From: Pseudomonas sp. JQ170C
GTDB taxonomy: Bacteria > Pseudomonadota > Gammaproteobacteria > Pseudomonadales > Pseudomonadaceae
Direction: 5' to 3'
Assembly (NCBI RefSeq): GCF_035581345.1
Contig: NZ_CP141608.1
Span: 1,630,001-1,694,000 of the forward strand
Length of the DNA: 64,000 nucleotides
Position numbers and translations under genes: made by a program. This document shows positions 9,263 through 18,161 of this stretch, one piece after another. Under the pieces are notes generated by a model, which did not search any database, had not been told where the DNA came from, and saw nothing but the letters and a program-made list of their open reading frames with translations. Each line of letters starts with the position of its first letter. The stretch's first letter is position 1.

Positions 9263-9499
9263 ATGCCTGAAGTGATGAGCGTCGCTACCGCTTAGACAAT
9301 TGAGTGTGACCAATGAGTCAAATCGGGCATCTTCCCTGTATTCTATCGGTGGCATTTGCAAGAATTTGTTGCCGTTTTTTTGTGTGCAGGACCCGGCAAC
9401 ACCGCTGCCATGCGCCACCCCTAGGTGGTGCAACCCCGGTTTTTGGCGCCCTCAGTTCTGCGAGTGGCGGTCTTTGGCTGTTTTGATTGGGAAGCCAGA
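9263..9499. other. Leader region before the KAS III gene
   Basis: These 237 bases are AT-richer than the flanking genes and hold no convincing ORF. I see a T7 tract at 9374-9380 and a small dyad (CACC...GGTG) near 9413-9432, but no clear -10/-35 or sigma-54 pair. A promoter for the following gene should lie here, but I cannot point to it. Confidence 0.4.
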
Positions 9500-10441
9500 A
9501 TGATTGGCATAAAAAGTATCGCGAGTTACGTGCCCACCGCTGGCCTGGACAACTACGCCCAGGGTGCGAAATTCGGCAAGGATGAAGCGTTCATCTTCGG
9601 CAAGATCGGCTCGACCTTTCTGCCGCGCAAGGCAGACGAGCAAGAAACCTCCGACCTCTGTGTAGAGGCGGCCAAGGCCCTGTTTGCCAACAACCCGGAC
9701 CTCGATCCGCAGTCCATCGATGCCTTGATCGTAGTCACCCAGAACGGTGACGAAGAAGGTTTGCCGCACACCGCGGCCATCGTCCAGGACAAGCTGGGCC
9801 TGTCGACCCGCGTAGCGGCCTTTGACGTGTCGCTGGGCTGTTCGGGCTACGTGTATGGCCTGTATGCGATCAAGGGCTTCATGGAGGCCGCAGGCCTGAA
9901 GAACGGCCTGCTGATCACCGCCGACCCGTACTCGAAAATCGTCGACCCGCAAGACCGCAACACCACCATGCTGTTCGGTGATGCCGCCACCGCCACCTGG
10001 ATGGGCGAGGGCGCTACCTGGCAGTTGGGGCTGGCACGTTTTGGCACTGACGGCTCCGGTGCGGCGCACCTGAAGGTCACCGACGGTAATTTCTTCATGA
10101 ACGGCCGCCAGGTGTTCAACTTCGCCCTGGTCAAGGTGCCCGCGCACCTGCACGAGCTGCTCGATGCCTCGGGGCTGAGCTCGGCGGACATCGACGCGTT
10201 CTGCATCCACCAGGGCAGTGCGGCCATCGTTGATGCCGTGGCCCGGCGCTTTGAAGAAGACCCGGATTCGACGGCGAAGGACAAGTTCGTCAAGGACATG
10301 CTCGAAACCGGCAACACCGTGTCGTCCAGCGTGCCGCTGCTGCTGGAGAAGCACATGCTCGATGGCACCTGGAAGCGCGTAGCCATCAGCGGTTTTGGTG
10401 TTGGCCTGTCGTGGGGTTCGGCGATTCTTTATCGCTCGTAA
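9500..10441 (+). CDS. Beta-ketoacyl-ACP synthase III family protein (flagellin-linked)
   Basis: This is a 313-residue thiolase-fold enzyme of the KAS III (FabH-like) family. The catalytic triad is visible: Cys114 in LGCSGYVYG, His237 in FCIHQGS (housekeeping FabH has PHQAN) and Asn272 in ETGNTVSSS. The changed His motif suggests a substrate other than the acetyl-CoA used in fatty-acid initiation. In several pseudomonads a homologue sits beside fliC with flagellin glycosyltransferases and helps make the acyl part of a flagellin sugar. Here no glycosyltransferase is present. ATG 9500 is chosen because MIGIKSIASYVP is the normal start of the fold, and the longer frame from 9425 adds an unrelated tail. 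Confidence 0.88.
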   Translation: MIGIKSIASYVPTAGLDNYAQGAKFGKDEAFIFGKIGSTFLPRKADEQETSDLCVEAAKALFANNPDLDPQSIDALIVVTQNGDEEGLPHTAAIVQDKLGLSTRVAAFDVSLGCSGYVYGLYAIKGFMEAAGLKNGLLITADPYSKIVDPQDRNTTMLFGDAATATWMGEGATWQLGLARFGTDGSGAAHLKVTDGNFFMNGRQVFNFALVKVPAHLHELLDASGLSSADIDAFCIHQGSAAIVDAVARRFEEDPDSTAKDKFVKDMLETGNTVSSSVPLLLEKHMLDGTWKRVAISGFGVGLSWGSAILYRS

Positions 10442-10462
10442 TTTTCCCGTAGCGCCGTACTC

Positions 10463-10498
10463 AAAAACGCCCATGACCGAAACGTCATGGGCGTTTTT
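10463..10498. terminator. Bidirectional intrinsic terminator
   Basis: A perfect 15-base dyad, AAAAACGCCCATGAC (10463-10477) and its complement (10484-10498), surrounds a 6-base loop and ends in T5. It isolates the KAS III gene from fliC. Confidence 0.9.
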
Positions 10499-10599
10499 TA
10501 TTGGCGTCAAAATTACCGCGAAAGCACGATTTTTAAGGTGCCTAAGGCCTTGAATTGCAAGGGGGTGGCACGGTGCTAGTAAAAAATTTGAAAAAACCC

Positions 10600-10627
10600 C
10601 TCAAGCAACCTGCGTTCACGACGATAA
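10600..10627 (+). promoter_or_regulatory. FliA (sigma-28) promoter of fliC
   Basis: CTCAAG (10600-10605), 14 bases, then GACGATAA (10620-10627) matches the Pseudomonas flagellin promoter pattern (CTCAAG ... GCCGATAA) with a two-base departure in the -10. It leaves an untranslated leader of about 75 bases to the fliC ATG, with a strong ACGAGGA ribosome site at 10694-10700. Confidence 0.8.
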
Positions 10628-10707
10628 CCATTACGAAGGTTCTCTAGGCCACACCCGGCGGTTGCCAGGGCCGGAAGCCGCAGTATCCATCCAACGAGGA
10701 TTTCGTC

Positions 10708-12447
10708 ATGGCATTAACCGTAAACACCAACATCACTTCCTTGGGCGTTCAGAAGAACCTGAACCGTGCTTCCGACGCGCTGGGCACCTCGATGTCCCGC
10801 CTGTCCTCCGGCCTGAAGATCAACAGCGCTAAAGACGATGCTGCCGGCCTGCAAATCTCCAACCGTCTGACCAGCCAAATCAAAGGCCTGACCGTTGCGG
10901 TCAAGAACGCCAACGACGGTATCTCCATTGCCCAGACCGCTGAAGGCGCGATGCAGGAATCCACCAGCATTCTGCAGCGTATGCGCGAACTGGCGCTGCA
11001 ATCGGCTAACGGTTCTAATAGCGATGACGACCGCACCTCCCTGCAACAAGAATTTACTTCGCTTTCCGGTGAGCTGACCCGTATTGCCAAAACTACCACC
11101 TTCGGTGGCCGGAATATCCTGGACGGCTCGTTCCAGAACGTTGGTTTCCAGATCGGTGCCAGCGCCAACGAAACTATTTCGTTCGGTATGAGCGACATCA
11201 GCGCTACTGGATTGAAAGGTTCCTACAGCGAGGCCACTGTCGCTGGTGGTGCTATGGGCGGTCTGACTGCAACTGCATTGGGTACAAAATTGACTACTGG
11301 TGTTGCTACCACCAGTACCGTCGGAACTCCAGACAGTAAGCTGATTACGGCCGGTGCCGGTGCGGTTGCTGGTGATGCTGGTACTTTCACCATTGGTGAT
11401 CAGACTGTAACTATTGCTACTGGCGATAAAGGTGCTGCAATCGCCGGTAAAATTCAGACCGCAATGCGGGCTGCAACTGGTGGTGATGCTGCCGCAACCG
11501 CCACTTGGTCTGAGACTACTGGCCTGACACTTTCCTCCAAGGTGGACTTCACCATTGGGGGCTCAGGTCCTTCTTTGGCTCTTACCGGTCTGTCTGCAGG
11601 CAAGCACGAAGTTGTGGGTGCACCAAGCGTTGGCGCTGATGCCGTTGGTAAGGCTGGCAAAATGACAGTCAACGGTTCCGCTATTTCTTGGGGTGCGACT
11701 GATACAATCACATCGGTTCTGGCTCAAATCAAAACTGCTGACGGTATTGATGCCGCCAAGACTAAGATTGATGGTGATGGCCGTATCAGCATCACCTCCA
11801 AAGATGGCAGTGATGTCAAGCTGGTAAACACTGACAGCGGATCTTTGGCTACTCTGGGTTTGACTGCTGGTACTACTGAGGCTAAAACCGGCGAAGACAC
11901 CTCCGTTACTCTTAATGGTGTTGAGGTCAAGTTCGCAAAAGGTTCGACCGCTCAAAACATTGTCTCCGCAATCAACAGTGCTAGCACCGGTGTGACCGCT
12001 AGTTTGACCAAGAACGGTGAGCTTTCCTTGTTCTCCGACAAAGATATCACCATCGCTGATGGCAGTGCCGGCACTGGTTTGACTGCTTTGGGCTTGGTAG
12101 GCAAAACTGGCGCAACCGCCGTCTCGATGGAAACCACCGTTTCTAATTTGAGCATCACTGATGCCAACAAATCTCAGGTTTCCATCCAGGCCCTGGATGC
12201 TGCCATCGCTCAGGTTGACAGCCAGCGTGCTCAGCTCGGTGCGGTGCAGAATCGTTTCGACACTACCGTTGCTAACCTGAACAGCATCTCAGAAAACTCC
12301 ACTGCGGCCCGCAGCCGTGTTCAAGACGCTGACTTCGCGGCTGAAACCGCAGAACTGACCAAACAGCAAACTCTGCAACAGGCTTCCACCGCGATTCTGT
12401 CCCAGGCTAACCAGCTGCCGTCTTCGGTACTGAAACTGCTGGGCTGA
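10708..12447 (+). CDS. fliC: Flagellin FliC
   Basis: FliC is the filament subunit, exported by the flagellar type III system and polymerised under the FliD cap. The product is 579 residues. The N-terminal D0/D1 core ([20 protein letters not shown], about residues 29-48) and the C-terminal core ([20 protein letters not shown] near the end) are standard. Residues about 175-480 form the surface-exposed variable region, rich in Thr, Gly and Ala. This part uses many T-ending codons, and three 60-base lines I counted by hand (11281, 11881, 12001) are 45-48 percent GC, unlike the flanks. It is monocistronic, flanked by terminators and a FliA promoter. Confidence 0.97.
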   Translation: MALTVNTNITSLGVQKNLNRASDALGTSMSRLSSGLKINSAKDDAAGLQISNRLTSQIKGLTVAVKNANDGISIAQTAEGAMQESTSILQRMRELALQSANGSNSDDDRTSLQQEFTSLSGELTRIAKTTTFGGRNILDGSFQNVGFQIGASANETISFGMSDISATGLKGSYSEATVAGGAMGGLTATALGTKLTTGVATTSTVGTPDSKLITAGAGAVAGDAGTFTIGDQTVTIATGDKGAAIAGKIQTAMRAATGGDAAATATWSETTGLTLSSKVDFTIGGSGPSLALTGLSAGKHEVVGAPSVGADAVGKAGKMTVNGSAISWGATDTITSVLAQIKTADGIDAAKTKIDGDGRISITSKDGSDVKLVNTDSGSLATLGLTAGTTEAKTGEDTSVTLNGVEVKFAKGSTAQNIVSAINSASTGVTASLTKNGELSLFSDKDITIADGSAGTGLTALGLVGKTGATAVSMETTVSNLSITDANKSQVSIQALDAAIAQVDSQRAQLGAVQNRFDTTVANLNSISENSTAARSRVQDADFAAETAELTKQQTLQQASTAILSQANQLPSSVLKLLG

Positions 12448-12463
12448 TGATTGGCTGAGTACT

Positions 12464-12498
12464 AACGAAAGGGTGCGTAATGCGCCCTTTCGTTTTTT
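12464..12498 (+). terminator. Intrinsic terminator of fliC
   Basis: The stem AACGAAAGGG (12464-12473) pairs with CCCTTTCGTT (12485-12494) and runs into T6 (12493-12498). Confidence 0.88.
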
Positions 12499-12519
12499 CT
12501 ATCTGCACAGGTATTCGAC

Positions 12520-12867
12520 ATGGACATGAGCGTCAAACTGGGGTTGTCTTACCCCGCGCTGAATACTGCGGAGCCTCCCTCGGGCAAGGCGCAGGAGTTG
12601 AAGCGAACTGACACGCCGGCAGATGAAACACCTAAACAGGCTGATCGCGATGCGTTGGACCAGGCAGTCCAAGCGATCCAGGCCTTTGTCAAAGCCGCTG
12701 AGCGGCAACTGGAGTTTTCGATCGATGACTCCACAGGTCAGGTGGTTGTAAAAGTTATCGCCCGTCAAAGCGGCGAAGTAATCCGCCAACTGCCGTCCGA
12801 AGCGGCCTTGAAGTTGGCCCAGAATTTGAACGATGCCAGCAGCCTGTTGTTTGCAACCAAGGTTTGA
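12520..12867 (+). CDS. flaG: Flagellar protein FlaG
   Basis: This is a 115-residue soluble protein of the FlaG family, which influences filament length in polar flagella; the biochemical role is not established. The C-terminal half (LEFSIDDSTGQVVVKVIARQ then SGEVIRQLPSEAALKLAQNL) is the conserved domain, and the N-terminal half is a variable linker with an acidic helical part. ATG 12520 is taken, with ATG 12526 as the alternative. The ribosome site is weak. It lies between fliC and fliD, the usual place. Confidence 0.92.
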   Translation: MDMSVKLGLSYPALNTAEPPSGKAQELKRTDTPADETPKQADRDALDQAVQAIQAFVKAAERQLEFSIDDSTGQVVVKVIARQSGEVIRQLPSEAALKLAQNLNDASSLLFATKV

Positions 12868-12868
12868 A

Positions 12869-12886
12869 GTGGCACGGCTTTTGTTT
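12869..12886 (+). promoter_or_regulatory. Possible sigma-54 promoter for fliD
   Basis: AGTGGCACGGCTTTTGTT has a perfect -24 box (TGGCACG, GG at 12871-12872), but the -12 position reads TTGT, so the key GC is GT. It lies about 65 bases before fliD. Its function is uncertain. Confidence 0.4.
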
Positions 12887-12947
12887 CTGCCATTAACCGG
12901 CGCGTTTTTGTCAGAAAATCGACAGCCACCGAATAAGGAGCGTGAAG

Positions 12948-14300
12948 ATGGCGAGTTCAACGATCAGTGGTATTGGTTCTGGTATTGACACCCAAGGTAT
13001 CGTCAAGGCCTTGGTAGAGGCCGAGAAGGCACCCAAGCAACTCCAGATCAACAACCAGACCAAATCGGCAACGACGTCGTTGTCGGCCATCGGCTCCATC
13101 AAGAGTGCGCTGGAAACCTACCGGTCGGCTCTTGCCAAGCTCAACAACGGCACCAGCTTTACGGGGTTGGCAGGTACGACTTCCGACGAAAAAGTAGCCA
13201 AGGTCACCTTGGCAGACGGTGTGACGGCGGGCACCTATGCATTGGAAGTTACCCAGCTCGCAAGCGCCTCGAAGATCTCTAGCAAGGTCTACTCTGGCGC
13301 CTCGGCGGTGATCAACGAGACGGGTGACTCGCAAGCTCTGACCATCAGTCAGTCGGGCACAAGCTATAGCGTCAACATCGCGGCAGGTGCCACCTTGCAA
13401 GAGGCGCGCGATACCATTAACGGGCAGTTGCAGTCCAAAGGCATTACGGCCAACGTCCTGACGGATGCCAGTGGCTCGCGGTTGGTGTTCTCTTCGACCA
13501 AAACCGGTGAAGGTACGGAGTTGACCCTGGGCGGCAGCGCCGATGTGGCTACAGGAGCGACCACCATCACCGAGCCGCAGAATGCTAAATATACGCTGGA
13601 TGGCCTGGAATTGGAGTCTACCTCCAACACCGTGACAGGTGCCGTGAGTGGTCTGAACATTGAGCTTATCAAAGAAGGCAAGTCCACCTTGGCGGTCGCC
13701 GCCAATAACGAAACGCTTAAAACCTCGGTCCAGTCTTTTGTCTCGGCCTATAACGCCTTGATGACTGCCGTTAACGCACAAACGAAAGTGACTGCCGGTG
13801 GTGATGACAAAAGCTCTACCGGGGCTGCACTGACCGGGGATGCAACCATGCGCTCGCTGGTCAACTCGGTCCGCGGCGAGTTGAATAAGGCCGCAGGCAC
13901 CGGGGGCTTGCGTACGTTGTCTCAGTTGGGCATCAGTACCGTACAGAAAACCGGCCTGCTCGAGTTTGATGAGGCCAAGTGGAACACCGCAATCAAAACC
14001 CATAGTGCCGATATCAGTGGTCTGTTCACGGGCAAGGACGGCTTGCTCAGTCGAATGACCAACGCCACGGAAGATTACGTAAAGTCGGGCGGTATCCTGG
14101 CATCGCGCCAAAGTGCCTTGAGCACCCAGCTCAAGAATCTCGAAGAAGAACAGGAAAACCTGGACCGTCGTATTGAAACCCTCACTACGACCTTGACCAA
14201 AAAATACAACGCCATGGACAGTCTGGTCGCCCAGCTCAAGAGCTCCAGTGACAGTGTGATGAGTACACTTAATGCGCTGAACAACCCTAAAAATGACTGA
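12948..14300 (+). CDS. fliD: Flagellar filament cap protein FliD (HAP2)
   Basis: FliD forms the pentameric or hexameric cap that folds flagellin at the filament tip. ATG 12948 gives 450 residues. AAGGAG at 12935-12940 is 7 bases upstream of it, which favours it over the GTG at 12942. The N-terminus MASSTISGIGSGIDTQGIVK and the C-terminal heptad segment (LEEEQENLDRRIETLTTTLT then KKYNAMDSLVAQL) are diagnostic. The middle region carries a flagellin-hook-IN-like motif (QNAKYTLDGLELESTSNTVT). fliS and fliT follow. Confidence 0.96.
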   Translation: MASSTISGIGSGIDTQGIVKALVEAEKAPKQLQINNQTKSATTSLSAIGSIKSALETYRSALAKLNNGTSFTGLAGTTSDEKVAKVTLADGVTAGTYALEVTQLASASKISSKVYSGASAVINETGDSQALTISQSGTSYSVNIAAGATLQEARDTINGQLQSKGITANVLTDASGSRLVFSSTKTGEGTELTLGGSADVATGATTITEPQNAKYTLDGLELESTSNTVTGAVSGLNIELIKEGKSTLAVAANNETLKTSVQSFVSAYNALMTAVNAQTKVTAGGDDKSSTGAALTGDATMRSLVNSVRGELNKAAGTGGLRTLSQLGISTVQKTGLLEFDEAKWNTAIKTHSADISGLFTGKDGLLSRMTNATEDYVKSGGILASRQSALSTQLKNLEEEQENLDRRIETLTTTLTKKYNAMDSLVAQLKSSSDSVMSTLNALNNPKND

Positions 14301-14311
14301 TGGTGCGACGC

Positions 14312-14338
14312 TAAAGAAACTCGCTGACTGGCCGATTT
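14312..14338 (+). promoter_or_regulatory. FliA (sigma-28) promoter candidate for fliST
   Basis: TAAAGAAA (14312-14319), 11 bases, then GCCGATTT (14331-14338) is a close match to the sigma-28 consensus TAAAGTTT-N11-GCCGATAA with exact spacing. It lies 47 bases before the fliS ATG. Confidence 0.75.
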
Positions 14339-14384
14339 AGACAGTAATCAGGCCAATCGCCGCTCTGCTTAACGAGGAATGAAC

Positions 14385-14774
14385 ATGCATCCGATGAGAG
14401 CCCTTCGCCAGTATCAGAAGGTCAATTCCCACGCTCAGGTTTCCGAGGCTAGCCCCCACCGTTTGGTGCAGATGCTGATGGAGGGTGGGCTTGATCGAAT
14501 GGCGCAAGCCAAAGGAGCGATCAGCCGTGGCGATGTGGCTCAGAAGGGGCTGTTGCTGGGCAAGGCCATCGACATTATCAGTGGTTTGCGCGAAGGCCTG
14601 GACAAAGAGAAGGCCGAGGACCCAGCAGCCCTTGAACAGTTGGACGAGCTTTATGCCTACATGATCGTGCGCCTCACCGAAGCAAACCTGCGCAGCGATC
14701 TTGCGATCATCGATGAGGTCGCGAAATTATTGATCACCGTTAAAAGCGGCTGGGATGCCATCGCTCCACAATAA
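14385..14774 (+). CDS. fliS: Flagellin export chaperone FliS
   Basis: FliS binds the C-terminal helix of flagellin in the cytoplasm and prevents early polymerisation. The 129-residue product is helical, with the family signature SPHRLVQMLMEGGLDRMAQA near residues 22-41 and a C-terminal helix ending LLITVKSGWDAIAPQ. ATG 14385 is preferred because ACGAGGA ends 6 bases before it; the ATG at 14379 directly abuts that site. It follows fliD and overlaps no gene. fliT starts 25 bases later. Confidence 0.95.
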   Translation: MHPMRALRQYQKVNSHAQVSEASPHRLVQMLMEGGLDRMAQAKGAISRGDVAQKGLLLGKAIDIISGLREGLDKEKAEDPAALEQLDELYAYMIVRLTEANLRSDLAIIDEVAKLLITVKSGWDAIAPQ

Positions 14775-14799
14775 GGCCGCAGGCCAAGAGGTACGCACC

Positions 14800-15096
14800 A
14801 TGAGTCACGCACTGCAGCGAGTGGACGAAACCCGCAGCGCCCTGCTAGATGCGCTGAGCGAGCGTAACTGGGAGGAAATCGGCAAGTTGGACGAGACCTG
14901 TCGCTCGTGCATCGATGAGATGCTCAACGAGGCGTCGATGGACGAGGCAGTGGTGCGCGAGAAGCTGGAGGGGTTGCTGCAGGTGTATCGCGAATTGTTG
15001 GACGTGACCATCGGCGAACGCCAGGCAATCGCCAATGAGATGACCCAGATCAATCAGTCCAAAAATGCTTCAAAAGTGTATCAACTCTTCAGTTAA
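14800..15096 (+). CDS. fliT: Flagellar export chaperone FliT
   Basis: This is a short all-helical protein of 98 residues in the fliT position after fliS; FliT is the chaperone for the cap protein FliD. The sequence (SALLDALSERNWEEIGKLDE then TCRSCIDEML) is weakly conserved, as expected for the family, so the call rests on size, helix content and order. ATG 14800 follows AGAGGT; the longer frame from 14755 overlaps the fliS end and adds an unlikely leader. Confidence 0.82.
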   Translation: MSHALQRVDETRSALLDALSERNWEEIGKLDETCRSCIDEMLNEASMDEAVVREKLEGLLQVYRELLDVTIGERQAIANEMTQINQSKNASKVYQLFS

Positions 15097-15114
15097 GATT
15101 GCGCCGAGCTGAAG

Positions 15115-15150
15115 AGCGGGCGCCATAAATTTGACTGTGCTCGCTTTTTT
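15115..15150 (+). terminator. Intrinsic terminator after fliT
   Basis: AGCGGGCGC (15115-15123) pairs with GTGCTCGCT (15137-15145) through nine pairs, two of them G-U, and T-run 15145-15150 follows. It ends the fliD-fliS-fliT unit. Confidence 0.6.
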
Positions 15151-15178
15151 GACTTAACTAGTAGCTGTTTTCCAATAT
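15149..15178 (+). promoter_or_regulatory. Possible sigma-70 promoter of fleQ
   Basis: TTGACT at 15149-15154 is an acceptable -35, and CAATAT/AATATT near 15173-15179 is a weak -10. A second TTGACT lies at 15131-15136, 18 bases upstream. fleQ is known in P. aeruginosa to be sigma-70 dependent and at the top of the hierarchy, so such a promoter is expected here. Confidence 0.35.
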
Positions 15179-15266
15179 TCACACGTCCGAAACTGACCGT
15201 TCAGTCGGAATGATGTCGAGCATGCCCAGAATAGGGCGCCGAAATGACTAGGGAAGTTGCTATTGC

Positions 15267-16742
15267 ATGTGGCGTGAAACCAAAATTCTGCTGATCGATG
15301 ACGATAGCGCCCGCCGCCGCGATCTAGCGGTGGTATTGAATTTTCTTGGGGAAGAAAATTTGTCCTGCTCCAGCCTTGATTGGCAGCAGGTGGTCGAGTC
15401 GTTGTCGTCCAGTCGTGAAGTACTCTGTGTCCTGATCGGGACCGTAAACGCTCCGGCAAGTCTGATGGGCTTGCTAAAGACAGTCGCAGCCTGGGATGAG
15501 TTCCTTCCGGTGTTGCTGATTGGTGAAATTTCTTCTGTCGAGCTGCCAGACGACCTGCGTCGTCGCGTGCTGTCCAGCGTCGAGATGCCACCCAGCTACA
15601 GCAAGCTGCTCGATTCCCTGCACCGTGCCCAGGTCTATCGCGAGATGTACGACCAGGCCCGCGAGCGCGGTCGCCAGCGCGAGCCGAATCTGTTCCGCAG
15701 CCTGGTCGGCACCAGCCGTGCCATTCAGCACGTGCGCCAGATGATGCAGCAAGTGGCCGACACCGATGCCAGCGTGCTGATCCTCGGCGAGTCGGGCACC
15801 GGCAAGGAAGTGGTCGCGCGTAACCTGCATTACCATTCCAAGCGCCGCGAAGCGCCGTTCGTGCCGGTCAATTGCGGCGCGATCCCGGCCGAGCTGCTGG
15901 AAAGCGAACTGTTCGGCCATGAGAAGGGCGCCTTTACCGGTGCCATCACCAGCCGCGCCGGGCGATTCGAGCTGGCCAACGGCGGTACCTTGTTCCTCGA
16001 CGAAATCGGCGACATGCCGCTGCCGATGCAGGTCAAGCTGCTGCGCGTGTTGCAGGAACGTACTTTCGAGCGGGTCGGCAGCAACAAGACCCAGGGCATC
16101 GATGTGCGCATCATCGCCGCGACCCACAAGAACCTCGAGAACATGATCGAGGCGGGGACCTTCCGCGAAGACCTGTACTACCGCCTCAACGTCTTCCCCA
16201 TCGAGATGGCCCCGCTGCGTGAGCGCGTCGAGGACATCCCGCTGTTGATGAACGAGCTGATCTCGCGCATGGAGCACGAGAAGCGCGGCTCGATCCGCTT
16301 CAACTCGGCAGCGATCATGTCGCTGTGCCGACACGGCTGGCCGGGCAACGTCCGCGAGCTTGCCAACCTGGTCGAGCGCATGGCGATCATGCACCCGTAC
16401 GGGGTGATCGGTGTGTCGGAGCTGCCGAAGAAATTCCGCTATGTGGATGACGAAGACGAGCAACTGGTCGACAGCCTGCGTTCGGACCTGGAAGAGCGCG
16501 TGGCCATCAACGGTGGTTCGCCAAGCTTTGCCACCCACGCCATGCTGCCGCCCGAAGGCCTGGACCTCAAGGACTACCTCGGTGGCCTGGAGCAGGGCTT
16601 GATCCAGCAGGCGCTGGACGATGCCAACGGTATCGTTGCCCGCGCCGCGGAACGCCTGCGCATTCGTCGTACCACCCTGGTGGAGAAGATGCGCAAGTAC
16701 GGCATGAGTCGTCGAGACGGCGAGGAGCAGGCGGAGGATTGA
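15267..16742 (+). CDS. fleQ: Flagellar master regulator FleQ
   Basis: FleQ is the sigma-54 enhancer-binding protein at the top of the Pseudomonas flagellar cascade, and it also binds c-di-GMP to control exopolysaccharide genes. It has 491 residues in three parts. Residues 1-125 are a receiver-like domain lacking the phospho-acceptor Asp (CVLIGTV in its place). Residues 145-385 are the AAA+ domain with Walker A GESGTGKE (174-181) and the sigma-54 contact loop GAFTGA (221-226). A C-terminal Fis-type helix-turn-helix ([20 protein letters not shown]) completes it. It is monocistronic, with a terminator 18 bases downstream. Confidence 0.97.
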   Translation: MWRETKILLIDDDSARRRDLAVVLNFLGEENLSCSSLDWQQVVESLSSSREVLCVLIGTVNAPASLMGLLKTVAAWDEFLPVLLIGEISSVELPDDLRRRVLSSVEMPPSYSKLLDSLHRAQVYREMYDQARERGRQREPNLFRSLVGTSRAIQHVRQMMQQVADTDASVLILGESGTGKEVVARNLHYHSKRREAPFVPVNCGAIPAELLESELFGHEKGAFTGAITSRAGRFELANGGTLFLDEIGDMPLPMQVKLLRVLQERTFERVGSNKTQGIDVRIIAATHKNLENMIEAGTFREDLYYRLNVFPIEMAPLRERVEDIPLLMNELISRMEHEKRGSIRFNSAAIMSLCRHGWPGNVRELANLVERMAIMHPYGVIGVSELPKKFRYVDDEDEQLVDSLRSDLEERVAINGGSPSFATHAMLPPEGLDLKDYLGGLEQGLIQQALDDANGIVARAAERLRIRRTTLVEKMRKYGMSRRDGEEQAED

Positions 16743-16759
16743 CGCCTGCTTGAACACAG

Positions 16760-16783
16760 CGGGGCGCTCAGGCGCCCCGTTTT
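16760..16783 (+). terminator. Intrinsic terminator of fleQ
   Basis: CGGGGCGC (16760-16767) and GCGCCCCG (16772-16779) enclose a TCAG loop, followed by TTTT. Confidence 0.85.
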
Positions 16784-16877
16784 GCGTTATACCCCTACCT
16801 TTTACAGGGCTGTAATGCCCGTCCTGCCTGCCTTTGGCCGGTTGCAACCGGGTGGGTTGCACCCGCTGGTCAAGTAC

Positions 16878-16895
16878 CCGGCACGCCTATTGCTT
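16878..16895 (+). promoter_or_regulatory. Sigma-54 promoter of fleSR
   Basis: CCGGCACGCCTATTGCTT has GG at 16880-16881 and GC at 16892-16893. It departs from TGGCACG-N4-TTGC by one base (C for T). It lies about 50 bases before fleS, matching the known FleQ/RpoN control of fleSR. Confidence 0.82.
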
Positions 16896-16946
16896 TATCG
16901 CTGCCAACACACCGTTTTATGACGGTCAGTCACGCGAGAGAGCACG

Positions 16947-18161
16947 ATGCCCCAGGCCGCCCCCATCTCCTGTGTCCCTGAAGTGAAGGGGCAGAACGCC
17001 GCCGAACAGGAAAGCCGCCTTGGCCTCGAGCAGGCCTTTGCCCTGTTCGATCAGGTCTCCAGTCAGTTGAGCGAGTCCTACAACCTGCTCGAAGCCCGGG
17101 TCACCGAACTCAAGGGCGAGTTGGCGGTGGTCAGCGCCCAGCGCATGGCCGAGCTTGCCGAGAAGGAGCGCCTGGCCAACCGCTTGCAGAACCTGCTTGA
17201 CCTGTTGCCCGGTGGCGTCATTGTCATCGATGCCCAGGGGCGCGTGCGCGAGGCCAATCCTGCGGCCTGCGACTTGCTGGGCGAGCCGCTGGAAGGGGAA
17301 CTGTGGCGTGAAGTGATCGCCCGCAGTTTTGCCCCGCGTGATGACGACGGCCATGAAGTGTCGCTGCGTGACGGGCGCCGCCTGTCGATCGCCACGCGTT
17401 CGCTGGATGCCGAGCCCGGGCAGTTGGTGCTGCTCAACGACCTGACCGAAACCCGTCAGTTGCAAGGGCAGTTGGCCCGCCATGAGCGCCTGTCTTCGCT
17501 GGGGAAAATGGTCGCTTCACTGGCCCATCAAATTCGTACGCCGCTGTCGGCGGCCCTGCTGTATGCAAGCCACCTGGCCGAGCAGACCCTGCCGGTCGAA
17601 ACCCAGCAGCGTTTTGCCGGCAACCTAAAGGAGCGCCTGCATGAGCTTGAGCATCAAGTGCGCGACATGCTGGTGTTCGCCCGCGGCGAGCTGCCGCTGA
17701 CCGACCGGCTCACGCCCAAGGCACTGTTCCAGGCCCTGCAGCAGGCCGCCCAGGCTCATGTGCAGGGTCATGAAGTGCGCTGGCAGTGCGACAGCCACCT
17801 GGGCGAGTTGCTGTGCAACCGCGACACCCTGGTCGGCGCCTTGCTCAACCTGATCGAAAACGCCCTGCAGGCCAGCACTGAGCCGGCGCGCCTGAAGGTC
17901 CACCTGTACCGCCGTGGGCAGGTGCTGCGCCTGTGCATCAGCGATGCCGGGGCCGGCATCGACAGCGCCTTGCTGGCGCGACTGGGTGAACCCTTCCTGA
18001 CCACCAAGGCCACCGGTACCGGGCTTGGTCTGGCGGTGGTCAAGGCGGTGACGCGAGCCCACCAGGGCGTTCTGCAACTTCGCTCGCGGCCTGGCCGCGG
18101 CACCTGTGCGCTGGTCACGTTGCCGTTGATCGATGCGCGGAACATGGAGAGCACGCAATGA
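16947..18161 (+). CDS. fleS: Sensor histidine kinase FleS
   Basis: FleS is the cytoplasmic kinase partner of FleR, required for class III flagellar genes (hook, basal body and junction). The protein has 404 residues and no transmembrane segment. It has an N-terminal coiled-coil (about 25-85), a PAS domain (about 86-170, LLPGGVIVIDAQGRVREANP), a HisKA dimerisation domain with phospho-accepting His194 (SLAHQIRTPLSAAL), and an HATPase_c domain with N box (LLNLIENALQAS) and G boxes (DAGAGID, GTGLGLAV). Its stop overlaps the fleR start (ATGA). Confidence 0.96.
   Translation: MPQAAPISCVPEVKGQNAAEQESRLGLEQAFALFDQVSSQLSESYNLLEARVTELKGELAVVSAQRMAELAEKERLANRLQNLLDLLPGGVIVIDAQGRVREANPAACDLLGEPLEGELWREVIARSFAPRDDDGHEVSLRDGRRLSIATRSLDAEPGQLVLLNDLTETRQLQGQLARHERLSSLGKMVASLAHQIRTPLSAALLYASHLAEQTLPVETQQRFAGNLKERLHELEHQVRDMLVFARGELPLTDRLTPKALFQALQQAAQAHVQGHEVRWQCDSHLGELLCNRDTLVGALLNLIENALQASTEPARLKVHLYRRGQVLRLCISDAGAGIDSALLARLGEPFLTTKATGTGLGLAVVKAVTRAHQGVLQLRSRPGRGTCALVTLPLIDARNMESTQ

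Noticed and set aside
9425..9499. N-terminal extension of the KAS III frame
   Set aside because: The fold starts at MIGIKSIASYVP; the 25 added residues have no counterpart in the family.
15267..15640. FleQ receiver without the acceptor Asp considered as a mutation
   Set aside because: Loss of the phosphorylation site is normal for FleQ, which is controlled by FleN and c-di-GMP rather than by a kinase.
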